From an uncultured Acidimicrobiales bacterium (GTDB taxonomy: Bacteria; Actinomycetota; Acidimicrobiia; Acidimicrobiales; SHLQ01): DNA of 64,000 bases. This document shows positions 16,600 to 24,259 of this stretch, one piece after another. The stretch lies in the NCBI GenBank assembly GCA_938015295.1, contig CALLQB010000004.1:1-64000 (forward strand), given 5' to 3'. Each line of letters starts with the position of its first letter. The first letter of the stretch is position 1. The notes under the pieces are model-generated. The model did no database searches, had not been told where the DNA came from, and was given only the letters and a program-made list of their open reading frames with translations. A program made the position numbers and the translations under genes.

Positions 16600-17319
16600 C
16601 TAGCGCCAGGCGAAGACCGGCTGTTCAAGGTGATCGACGCGCTCGTTTGCTTTGCCGTCAAGGCCGACAAGGGCAAACTGCAACAACACTGCGCCGGTGG
16701 GCGCGTGCACAAGCACCTCGCCCGTTGGTACCTGCACGACGGGGCGGTCGCTCTCTTCGATTTCGATGAACCGGGGCGAGTCCTCGCGATCGAGTTCGGT
16801 GAGGCCAATGCGGTAGGCGGCGAAAACCTCGGCAGGTTCAGGGACCAGGTCGAGTCGGCCGCCGCCCCACAAGACCACCGGCGTTATCACGTAGCCGGAC
16901 CTGGTGGGGTAGTCATCGAGAACACCAAGCACCGAGTCTTCTTCAAGACGCACGCCGAGTTCTTCGTGGAGTTCGCGCAACGCTGCCTCGGTGGCGGTTT
17001 CGCCATGGTCGACGCGGCCGCCCGGTAGCGCCCACTGCCGCGCGTGGGTGCTCATGCGGGCAGCGCGGCGAATGAGAAGGAAGGCGGCTCCCCCCGAAAC
17101 GCCTTGCATGTGTTCATTATCTAGCCGTCGGTTGTCGCCGTCGGGCAGCGCTGCCGCCTCGGCCAGGTGGGGTTCGACGTGGTCGGACCCGGCTTCAGAG
17201 TCGACCAGAACTATGGCGACAGCGGCGTGACGGCGTCCCTCGAGGTCGGCTTGGCGTCGGGTGTGGTCGGCGATGTTGTTGGTGATCTCGGACCGCAGTG
17301 CCGGCGAATAGGCGCGCAT
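16600..17319 (-). CDS. Nudix hydrolase, CoA pyrophosphatase-like
   Basis: This 239-residue protein has a complete Nudix box, G101-x5-E107-x7-R115-E-L-H-E-E-L-G. The segment before it, LLIRRAARMSTHARQWALPGG, fits the L-L-x-R-R-x3-R-x3-G/Q-x3-x-P-G-G pattern of CoA diphosphohydrolases (NudL-like). The following LDDYPTRSGYVITPVV is also typical. The frame is open further upstream into the hydrolase gene, but I start at the ATG at 17319: it lies 4 bases after the upstream stop codon and gives the usual family length. It is probably translated from the same message as the CocE-like gene. CoA pyrophosphate hydrolysis is an inference. Confidence 0.88.
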   Translation of the reverse strand: MRAYSPALRSEITNNIADHTRRQADLEGRRHAAVAIVLVDSEAGSDHVEPHLAEAAALPDGDNRRLDNEHMQGVSGGAAFLLIRRAARMSTHARQWALPGGRVDHGETATEAALRELHEELGVRLEEDSVLGVLDDYPTRSGYVITPVVLWGGGRLDLVPEPAEVFAAYRIGLTELDREDSPRFIEIEESDRPVVQVPTGEVLVHAPTGAVLLQFALVGLDGKANERVDHLEQPVFAWR

Positions 17320-17323
17320 TCGA

Positions 17324-19756
17324 TTAGTTGTCCGCCGGGGTGTTGGCGAAGTCGACCGCCGGGCGGCACGGTTGCCCTCGTAGTGACGGGCACGGCGCAG
17401 CGTCACCTGGCGCATCAAGTCCCGGGATGACCGGCAGCAGTATCGACGAGGGGGCGTCGGCGTTATGGCCGACCACGGTGAGGAGGCCGTCAGGCCGATC
17501 GGGCAACTCCCATGCCCACAGCGGTTCGTCGTCGCCGGGCGTGTCGAGAGTGATTCGCAGCTGTGATCCAGCCCGGAACACGTGGGCAAAAGCATGGGTG
17601 CTGATGCGAGCCAGGGTCCAGGCCTCGGGGTCGAGTACGGCCCGATCGATCTCGAGTGCCGAAGGAATCGCAAGGAAATCGGACGACTCGCGCGTTGTCA
17701 CGCGATACTCGGTGTTCAGGAAGCCGGTCTGCACGAGCATTTCGGTTCCATCGGGCCGGATCTCGGAGAGAACGACCTCGATGTCGGTGTTGTCAGCATC
17801 TGCCTTTATCCACAAATCGATCGACGCGTTGCCGACCAAGGCGAGGTCATCGGCAAGGGCCGGAGCCTCGAACACCAAGGCTTTGCCAGCATCTTCGGGA
17901 CGCCAGTCGTAAGGCGGCAGTGCAGCGAAGAGACCGCCGGTGCCGCCTTCGTAGTAGGTGCGTTCGCCAGCAGAGTTGTCGCGCGCGAACTGAGAGGCCC
18001 CTCCATCGGGAGGAGGCAAATCGTCGCCGAGGCTTCCATCGGGCTGGAAGTACCAGCGGGTGGCCTGGGTTTCAGGTGGGGGCCAAGCCGCGAACTCGGC
18101 GGTAAACGTGCCCACTGGCGAACCCGGCGACGAGGTGCCTGCGCCGCTCTCGAAGGTGACCTTTACCGGCATCTCCGACTCCCATTTGGCCCGAGCCTCT
18201 TCGACGGTCGATACCTCGGTCCAGCGGTTGTCAGGCAGTTCGGGCGCCACGCCGAACACCGCGTCGTACAAGACCGGTACAACAATTCGGCTAAAGAGTG
18301 GGTCGAAGTTCGGGACTTCGTCGGCCACATAGATATCGAGGAACGCTTTCCATTCGTCGAGGCGGTAGGGGGCGTAGCCGTCGACGTGGGCGCCGTTGGC
18401 TAAGTCGAACCGGGCGTAGGGGCTCGAGGTGAACTTGTCGAGGATGACATCGAAGGCGCCGCCGGTTTGTTCGTCCTGCCACTGGCTGGTCAAATACACC
18501 GGCACGTTGATCTTGTCGACGAACGTACGGCCGTCGACCCGACCAGCGATCTCGGGGGTGTACCACGGGTTGTCGCGAATTCGGGCGATGAGATCCACGC
18601 CATGGTTGCGTAACTCCATGTTTGCTTCGCACTGGGTGTCGCCAGCGGCAATGACCTCGGCCTCCCAGCCTTCGCCTTCGGCTGCATCGGTGCTGACCGC
18701 TTCGGCCCAACTGGTGGCGAACCCAACGTTGAGGAGGCCTCCTGGCCGGATAACGCCGTTGCCGTTGTCGCCGGTGATCGACAGGGGAGCGATGGCCGCC
18801 AAGCTTGGCGGTTGTGTGCTGGCGACGAACAGCTGTGAGATGCCCGGGTACGAGAGGCCGACCATGCCGACCTTGTTGCCCTTCACCCACGGCTGGGCTG
18901 CGACCGTCTCGATAACGTCGTAGCCGTCGGCTAATTGTGCGTCGTCGAAGAAGTCATAGGCGCCGCCTGAGCAGCCAGAGCCACGAACGTTGACCCCGAC
19001 GACCGCGTAGCCTCGGAGTCCGGCCAACAGCGATGAGACCTGCGTTGGCGCTTTGCACAGCACGGGCAGCGCTCCGCAGAAGGCGGTGGGATCGAAGCCT
19101 TCCCCGCCCAGACCGCCGAGCCCGGTTACCGGGTCGGAGGGGGTATAGCCGGAGTATTCGACCACCGTTGGGTATGGGCCATCTTCGACCGGGCCGGGAA
19201 GCACGACATAGGCCGACAGCGTGGTTCCATCGCGGGTCTCGATATAGGTGAACCCCTCGTCGATGACCTGACCTTCATAGAACGACCGGTCTGGTATCGA
19301 ACCGGCTACGTCGCTCACCGAGACGTTGGTGACCCCAGCACTGCGATCGGCTCTGGCGACGGTATAGGTACTTCCTTGAGGCAAATAGTGCAGGACCACG
19401 TTCCCGTTGTCGTCGGCCGCTGCCTCAGCGATGACGTTGTCGCCATCGAGCACGACGAGGTCGACGCCTGGTTCGGCGCCGCGAACCGTGATTTGACCGA
19501 CCGATTCTTGGACGGTGAAAGATGCTTTGGGCATCGCTGGTTCGGTGGTCGGTGGCGTTGTGGCCGCCGGCTCGTCGGTGGTGTCGACCGTGTCTTCGCT
19601 GCCGTCTGTTTCACCTGCGCCATCAGAATCACCCGCTGTGTTGGCGTTGGTTGTGGGTGGGGTAGAGGAGCTGTCGTCGTCCGATGCACCGCAAGCGACG
19701 AGTCCGCATGCACAACAAAGGATGAACAGGGCACTACGCAATCGGCGAGCTGGCAT
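17324..19756 (-). CDS. CocE/NonD (peptidase S15 family) hydrolase, lipoprotein
   Basis: This 810-residue secreted lipoprotein has a positively charged N-terminus, a hydrophobic core and the lipobox L19-V-A-C22. A Ser/Thr/Asp-rich linker of about 50 residues follows. The alpha/beta-hydrolase core carries the nucleophile elbow G-L-S302-Y-P-G, preceded by the family motif NVRGSGCSGG. The C-terminal jelly-roll (X-Pro dipeptidyl-peptidase C-terminal) domain includes W-T-L-A-R-I-S-T-H and F-R-A-G-S-Q-L-R-I. The family includes X-prolyl dipeptidyl peptidases, cocaine esterase and glutaryl acylases, so peptidase against esterase activity cannot be settled here. The Nudix gene follows after 4 bases. 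Confidence 0.92.
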   Translation of the reverse strand: MPARRLRSALFILCCACGLVACGASDDDSSSTPPTTNANTAGDSDGAGETDGSEDTVDTTDEPAATTPPTTEPAMPKASFTVQESVGQITVRGAEPGVDLVVLDGDNVIAEAAADDNGNVVLHYLPQGSTYTVARADRSAGVTNVSVSDVAGSIPDRSFYEGQVIDEGFTYIETRDGTTLSAYVVLPGPVEDGPYPTVVEYSGYTPSDPVTGLGGLGGEGFDPTAFCGALPVLCKAPTQVSSLLAGLRGYAVVGVNVRGSGCSGGAYDFFDDAQLADGYDVIETVAAQPWVKGNKVGMVGLSYPGISQLFVASTQPPSLAAIAPLSITGDNGNGVIRPGGLLNVGFATSWAEAVSTDAAEGEGWEAEVIAAGDTQCEANMELRNHGVDLIARIRDNPWYTPEIAGRVDGRTFVDKINVPVYLTSQWQDEQTGGAFDVILDKFTSSPYARFDLANGAHVDGYAPYRLDEWKAFLDIYVADEVPNFDPLFSRIVVPVLYDAVFGVAPELPDNRWTEVSTVEEARAKWESEMPVKVTFESGAGTSSPGSPVGTFTAEFAAWPPPETQATRWYFQPDGSLGDDLPPPDGGASQFARDNSAGERTYYEGGTGGLFAALPPYDWRPEDAGKALVFEAPALADDLALVGNASIDLWIKADADNTDIEVVLSEIRPDGTEMLVQTGFLNTEYRVTTRESSDFLAIPSALEIDRAVLDPEAWTLARISTHAFAHVFRAGSQLRITLDTPGDDEPLWAWELPDRPDGLLTVVGHNADAPSSILLPVIPGLDAPGDAAPCPSLRGQPCRPAVDFANTPADN

Positions 19757-20277
19757 CGAGAACTCCAGGGAATCCGAGGAAAGGGCGGAACCTCAGACAC
19801 TATCGCTTCGCAAATTTCTGACAGCATTTCGGACTCGATGGTCACTCTGCGTTGATCAGATGCATCCGCGGATGCATGTCGGCCACGTTGCGCGGCCGTT
19901 TGACCAGGGTTGGTCACGCCCTGTTGTTGCATTGCATCCGCGGACGCATATTGGCCACTTTGGGTGACCGCTCAAGAAGCGCGCAAAATGCGCACTGGAT
20001 TACATCTAGTAACACTTACAAGAACGTACGGGACGCAGTGACCGCTTCTTGGAACGCCTGGATGTTGCTCCTGGGCGATCTATTGGAACCGGACCAGGCA
20101 GAGGGATCGCAGATTTAGACCTTCCGACCGCTAGTCGGGTCTGCCAGATTCTTCAGCTTCGGAAAGTGATGGACGATCGCGTCCTAATTCGGCCGCCGGT
20201 CGTGAAGTTCCGCGATGATGGAGGGAAGCTGGGGCAACACCCTTGCCTCCGAACCCCGACGGTGAAAGTCTGCGACG
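19757..20277. other. Gene-free stretch with repeated palindromic units
   Basis: About 520 bases separate the lipoprotein gene from the next plus-strand gene. They contain the two related 30-bp units at 19861 and 19933 (separate entry), the inverted repeat TGACCA-GGGT-TGGTCA at 19901-19916 and a short GCGC-AAAAT-GCGC at about 19979. Small open frames cross it only because the repeat unit is open in several frames. I see no RNA gene. Confidence 0.55.
19860..19962. repeat. Two 30-bp palindrome-containing direct repeats, 72 bp apart
   Basis: Unit 1 (19861-19890) and unit 2 (19933-19962) match at 26 of 30 positions. Unit 1 carries the perfect palindrome ATGCATCCGCGGATGCAT (19860-19877); unit 2 has one transition in its right arm. 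Both continue into GGCCAC-x-TTG. Between them is the inverted repeat TGACCA-GGGT-TGGTCA. The 72-bp period is a multiple of three, so the region also reads as a repeated MHPRxHxGH-type peptide. The layout looks like a dispersed intergenic repeat element. Confidence 0.75.
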
Positions 20278-21441
20278 ATGATGAATGAACTTGGCGACGT
20301 TCTGGCCGTCTTGCACCGAGCACCCCAGCTTGAGTCGTTCGAAGCAGAGGGAACATGGTTTTTTGACCACGGCGCTTGGCGCGAGTTTTCATCGAAGCGT
20401 TTGACCGCACAACCTGGCGGTGCTGGTTGGGTTCGGATGCAGGTCGCAGGATTCGGTGTCTTTGACACCCCATCAGCAGGCTCAGCTGTAGCGGAAGAAT
20501 TTCGTGTCTGGTTCGTCGACGGCACCGAACGCGGTGCTAGTCGTTGGCGCGTGCAAAGTGGCCGAGGAGAATGGGTGGCTCCGAACGCAACCGAGCAGCG
20601 TTTCTGGGCGGAGTACCAGGCGTCAACGACAACTCGCGATCCAACGACAAGTCGGTATCCAGCACAGTGCGGCCCGATCCTCGATGGCGCTTTACTCTGT
20701 GGCGACTTCGAGCTGGGCGAACAGATCGACACGGTTGAGCATGCCGGTCGACCCTGCTGGTACTTCACCGCAAATCGCCGACCGAGCCGACCGTCGCTTT
20801 CGCGTGCGTTCCCGCACGACTCTTTCCCTGGGACCACGGTAAGAGTCTGGGTAGATCAAGCAACCGGGGCGCTGCTGCGGTGTTCCGAAGCCGGGGAGAA
20901 GCCCATCTTCGAGCTCAACGTGCACCGGTTTGAGCCCAACGGGCACATCCCTGACGAGATTTTCGATGCTCGCCCGCCCGACGACCATCCATCGCTTCTC
21001 GCCCAAGTAGCGGCGCTGATGACGACAGCGATGACCAGTACCCAAGAACAGGATTTGTTTGAGGACTTCGTGGCCACCGGACCGGGCCCAGAGGATGAAG
21101 AGGAAGCAGTAATCGATGTCGGCATCTGCTGTGAGAGGGTTTTCGATGTCAGCGATGATGGTTTGGCAATGCCGTACGTGCAGGGCGGCGAGAATCTCGG
21201 CCCCGTGACAACCTTTGCTCGTCAAGGCGCCAACGAGAGAACCTCGGTCCGGGTCGAGACTATGAGATTCTTGAATGCAGACGAGGCGGTCGCAAGCGTC
21301 GTGGTCGAACACGTCAGCGGTGACTTTCCGGTGACCGTCCGAGTTCTTCAAGACAAAGGTTCGTGGAAGGTCGGGCGAGAGTTCATCCGCGACCTCTACG
21401 CACGAATCGGTATCGACATTCCGCCGCCGCCAAACGGGTGA
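20278..21441 (+). CDS. Unrecognised protein with possible C-terminal NTF2-like domain
   Basis: This 387-residue protein is predicted to be cytoplasmic, with no signal peptide or membrane segment. I do not recognise the N-terminal 250 residues. They contain two W-Y/F-rich beta-type blocks, one ending in a segment like those of sigma-regulator or LolA-like folds (E-L-N-V-H-R-F-E-P-N-G-H-I-P-D-E-I-F). The C-terminal 100 residues (V-E-T-M-R-F-L-N-A-D-E-A-V, then G-S-W-K-V-G-R-E-F) look like the NTF2/SnoaL-like domains common in actinobacteria. Two adjacent ATG codons could start it. It has no partner gene, and no function is proposed. Confidence 0.7.
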   Translation: MMNELGDVLAVLHRAPQLESFEAEGTWFFDHGAWREFSSKRLTAQPGGAGWVRMQVAGFGVFDTPSAGSAVAEEFRVWFVDGTERGASRWRVQSGRGEWVAPNATEQRFWAEYQASTTTRDPTTSRYPAQCGPILDGALLCGDFELGEQIDTVEHAGRPCWYFTANRRPSRPSLSRAFPHDSFPGTTVRVWVDQATGALLRCSEAGEKPIFELNVHRFEPNGHIPDEIFDARPPDDHPSLLAQVAALMTTAMTSTQEQDLFEDFVATGPGPEDEEEAVIDVGICCERVFDVSDDGLAMPYVQGGENLGPVTTFARQGANERTSVRVETMRFLNADEAVASVVVEHVSGDFPVTVRVLQDKGSWKVGREFIRDLYARIGIDIPPPPNG

Positions 21442-21454
21442 CAACGTGGCTGGG

Positions 21455-22291
21455 TTAGGTGTGAAGTCCGTCGATGATCGATGGCAGCCAGTCCCACGCT
21501 TCGAGCGCTGCGCTAGTGGTAACGAGATAGACGTTGCGGGAGAACTCCGGAGCGTTCGGGATCGGGTGTAGCACTCCGCTGTCGAGGTCGCCGGCGATCA
21601 ACCGGTTCGGTAGGTAAGCAGAACCTCCGTGGTCAACAAGGTGCTGTCGAGCCCAAACTGCGGAGCCAAACGTCACCTTTGCCGTGTCAGCGTCGGCGTA
21701 TGCCTCAGCGTGCTGGCGACGAAATTCGTCCCCAGCTTCGACAAAGACGTAGCCCGGGTCAAAGCGCATCGGGCTTTCTGGGTCGGTGGTGACAAGCACT
21801 AGTTGTTCGGGCGGCAGTGTGTAGACCAACTGGTTGTCGTGGGCTGATGATTCGTAGCTGAGGGCGACGTCGACTAGACCAGCGCCGAACCACCGGTCGA
21901 GTTCGGCCTGCTCGCCCGGCCACGCCCCGAGCCCGGTTGAGGGTTGACGCTGGTGAATCTGGTCGAACAGTGCACGGCCGCTTGTGGGCCACAAATCGGT
22001 GTGGCAGCCAATGTTGCAGATAGCGACAATGCCGTCGGGCAGGTTGGTCTCCTGCTGCGCCTGTTGCCAAAGGTTGGTCATCACCTCGGCGTATTTGTGG
22101 AAACGAGTGCCGGCAGCGGTTAACTCGACGCCGCTTTTGTGGCGGGTGAGCAACCGTTGCCCAACGTCGGCTTCGAGCGTTTTGAGTCGTGCGGTCACGG
22201 TCGACTGGCCGACATTGAGGCGCTCTGAAGCGCGCACAAGGCTGCCGGTTTCAACAATCGCTAGGAAGGTTTCGAGTCCGTGGAGATTCAC
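21455..22291 (-). CDS. LysR family transcriptional regulator
   Basis: This 278-residue protein has the N-terminal LysR winged-helix domain (residues 1-60; LETFLAIVETGSLVRASERLNVGQSTVTARLKTLE), followed by a substrate-binding domain. The binding domain has the usual first strand V-A-I-C-N-I-G. The family acts as a tetramer and responds to a pathway metabolite. It is divergent from the LLM / hydrolase / ThDP-enzyme operon with 104 bases between starts, the normal layout for a LysR activator of the adjacent operon. Confidence 0.92.
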   Translation of the reverse strand: MNLHGLETFLAIVETGSLVRASERLNVGQSTVTARLKTLEADVGQRLLTRHKSGVELTAAGTRFHKYAEVMTNLWQQAQQETNLPDGIVAICNIGCHTDLWPTSGRALFDQIHQRQPSTGLGAWPGEQAELDRWFGAGLVDVALSYESSAHDNQLVYTLPPEQLVLVTTDPESPMRFDPGYVFVEAGDEFRRQHAEAYADADTAKVTFGSAVWARQHLVDHGGSAYLPNRLIAGDLDSGVLHPIPNAPEFSRNVYLVTTSAALEAWDWLPSIIDGLHT

Positions 22292-22338
22292 TTCAACAAA
22301 TATGCACCAAACGTGCCGAAACTTTCAATGTACAGATA

Positions 22339-22366
22339 GCTGACGGATTCCTACGCTGACAGAATC
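22339..22366. promoter_or_regulatory. Direct-repeat candidate operator upstream of the LLM operon
   Basis: GCTGACGGATTC (22339-22350) and GCTGACAGAATC (22355-22366) form a 12-bp direct repeat with a 16-bp period. It lies 30 bases before the start of the LLM gene and in the region shared with the LysR gene. It may be part of the activator's site or overlap the promoter. Confidence 0.4.
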
Positions 22367-22395
22367 TGCAGGACTGAGGGGAAGTCAGCGCACCA

Positions 22396-23427
22396 ATGAA
22401 GTTTCAACTCGCGATCAATCTCGAGCGTATGGACGACTCGGTCGCAATGGCCGATGTCGCGAACCACACCCTCGACATGGTGAAGATGGCCGACCAGGGT
22501 GGCTTCAACATCGTTTGGGCCGCCGAGCACCATGCCCTCGAGATGACGATTGCCCCCAATCCGTTTCAGCTCCTTACGTGGTGGGCACAGCACACCGAAA
22601 AGATTCGGCTGGGAAGCGCTGTCGCGGTGGCCGCGTACTGGCACCCGATCAACCTCGCTGGCGAAGCAGCGATGGTTGATTTGTTGAGTGACGGCCGCCT
22701 TGAGTTCGGCATCGGTTCGGGTGCCTACCAACGCGAGTTCGACCGGATGCATCCGGGGCTCAAACAGTCAGACGGTTGGCGCTACATGCAAGAGATGCTG
22801 CCGGCCCTCAAGGGGCTGTGGGCCGGCGACTACGAACACGATGGCGAGTTTTGGCAGTTTCCCCGGTCGACCTCGGTGCCGAAACCACTCAGTGAGCCGC
22901 GCATCTGGGTTGCTGCGCGGTCGCCGATCACCTTTGATTACGCGGTCGCCAACAACTGCCACGTCATGTCGTGGCCGATCGCTCGGCCATTCGACGAAGC
23001 CGAGCTGTACAAACAACAGTTCGACGAATCGGTCGCCAAAGCACCCGACGCCCAGAAGCCGATATTCGCGCTCATGCGACACACCGCGCTGTACGACACT
23101 GCGGCGGGGCACCAAGCCGCTGTGCGAGCGGCACAATGTCAGCTCGGCCAGTTTGCCGGCCTCTTCCAGAACAAGGGTGATGTGCACAACGGCTTTGCTC
23201 GACAACTCGGGCTCGACGAGATGGCCAACCCCGAGCAGTACTCGTCAGAAACGCTCACCGAAAACCTGATGTTCGGCAATCCCGACGAGGTCATCGCCAA
23301 ACTCAAGCGCTACGAAGCACTCGGCGTCGACGAGTTCATCTACTACGCAAGTCTTGGCCTAGGCCACGAAGAACAGAGACGATCGATGGAGTTGTTCTGC
23401 TCGGAAGTCATCCCGGCATTCACATGA
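22396..23427 (+). CDS. LLM class flavin-dependent oxidoreductase
   Basis: This 343-residue luciferase-like monooxygenase starts with the strand MKFQLAINLERM. It has IVWAAEHHALEM near residue 40, the histidine pair common in the FMN-type alkanal/EDTA-monooxygenase branch. The family signature here is MVDLLSDGRLEFGIGSGAYQREF. It belongs to the longer FMN/LuxA-like branch rather than the TIGR03619-type F420 group, so flavin rather than F420 may be its cofactor. The ATG start has AGGGGAAG about 12 bases upstream. It is the first gene of a three-gene operon and overlaps the next gene by 4 bases. Confidence 0.9.
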   Translation: MKFQLAINLERMDDSVAMADVANHTLDMVKMADQGGFNIVWAAEHHALEMTIAPNPFQLLTWWAQHTEKIRLGSAVAVAAYWHPINLAGEAAMVDLLSDGRLEFGIGSGAYQREFDRMHPGLKQSDGWRYMQEMLPALKGLWAGDYEHDGEFWQFPRSTSVPKPLSEPRIWVAARSPITFDYAVANNCHVMSWPIARPFDEAELYKQQFDESVAKAPDAQKPIFALMRHTALYDTAAGHQAAVRAAQCQLGQFAGLFQNKGDVHNGFARQLGLDEMANPEQYSSETLTENLMFGNPDEVIAKLKRYEALGVDEFIYYASLGLGHEEQRRSMELFCSEVIPAFT

Positions 23428-24233
23428 CATCGATCGACGTCTTTGACCAGCAGACACCCGACGGAACGGTCTATGACCTTGTCGGCCCGGCAGGAAAGCC
23501 GGTCGTCGCGCTCATTCATGGCTTGGGGCTGACCCGCGCTACGTGGCGCGACTTCGTTCCGGCGCTGAGTGAGCGCTACCGGGTGCTCAACTATGACCTC
23601 TTCGGCCATGGTCAATCCGCAGCGCCAACCATCGAAAATCTCACCGTCTTCTCCGAACAGCTCCGCCTACTGCTCGACCACCTAGCGATCGACAGTTGTG
23701 CTGCGGTTGGGTTCTCGTTGGGGGGCATGATTAATCGCCGTTTGGCTATCGACCACCCAGAGCGTGTCGACGCGCTCGCCATTCTCAATTCGCCGCACGA
23801 GCGTGGTGCAGAAGCGCAACGTCTGGTCGAGGAACGTGCCGCCGCATCGGCTGCTGGTGGACCCGGCGCAACGATCGACGCAACACTGGTGCGGTGGTTT
23901 ACCCCCGAGTTTCTCGAAGCATCGCCGGAACTGGTCGCCGAGGTAAAAGCCTGGGTGCTGGCAAACAATCCGCCGGTGTACGCCGAGGCCCGTATGGTCC
24001 TTGCACAAGGGGTGGTCGAGCTCATCGCGCCGAACCCGCCCATTGCCAAACCAACCCTGGTGATGACCTGCGAGCATGACTCCGGCAGCACTCCTGCGAT
24101 GAGTCGTTCCATCGCCGCCGAAATTCCCGGGTCGGAGGTGCGCATTGTTGCCGGACGACAGCATCTTGGTCTATTCGAAGACCCAGATGCGTTCATCGAG
24201 CCGCTCCTCGCCTTTCTCGAATCCCACTACTAA
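23424..24233 (+). CDS. Alpha/beta fold hydrolase
   Basis: This 269-residue hydrolase has a complete triad. The nucleophile elbow is G-F-S98-L-G-G, the acid is probably the Asp in CEHDSG, and the histidine is in GRQHLGLF near the C-terminus. The oxyanion motif HGLGLT follows the third strand. It resembles 3-oxoadipate enol-lactonase and C-C bond hydrolases of ring degradation. It overlaps the LLM gene by 4 bases (ATGA), so the two are coupled. A role downstream of a Baeyer-Villiger-like or ring-opening step is a reasonable inference. Confidence 0.9.
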   Translation: MTSIDVFDQQTPDGTVYDLVGPAGKPVVALIHGLGLTRATWRDFVPALSERYRVLNYDLFGHGQSAAPTIENLTVFSEQLRLLLDHLAIDSCAAVGFSLGGMINRRLAIDHPERVDALAILNSPHERGAEAQRLVEERAAASAAGGPGATIDATLVRWFTPEFLEASPELVAEVKAWVLANNPPVYAEARMVLAQGVVELIAPNPPIAKPTLVMTCEHDSGSTPAMSRSIAAEIPGSEVRIVAGRQHLGLFEDPDAFIEPLLAFLESHY

Positions 24234-24259
24234 CGCCCGTCCCTTGAAGAAAGAACCTC

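Noticed and set aside
17320-17673. N-terminal extension of the Nudix protein into the hydrolase gene
   Set aside because: The extra 118 residues are shadow of the CocE-like coding sequence. The ATG at 17319 lies 4 bases after that gene and gives the normal Nudix length.
19852-20118. Small plus-strand open frame of 88 codons in the repeat region
   Set aside because: Its repeated C-I-R-G segments come from the 30-bp DNA repeat, and parallel repeated peptides appear in other frames, so the repeat rather than protein coding explains the pattern.
23424-24233. Idea that the LLM / hydrolase / ThDP operon is a lux-type bioluminescence system
   Set aside because: There is no second luciferase subunit, fatty-acid reductase or lux regulator, and the hydrolase and ThDP enzyme point to catabolism.
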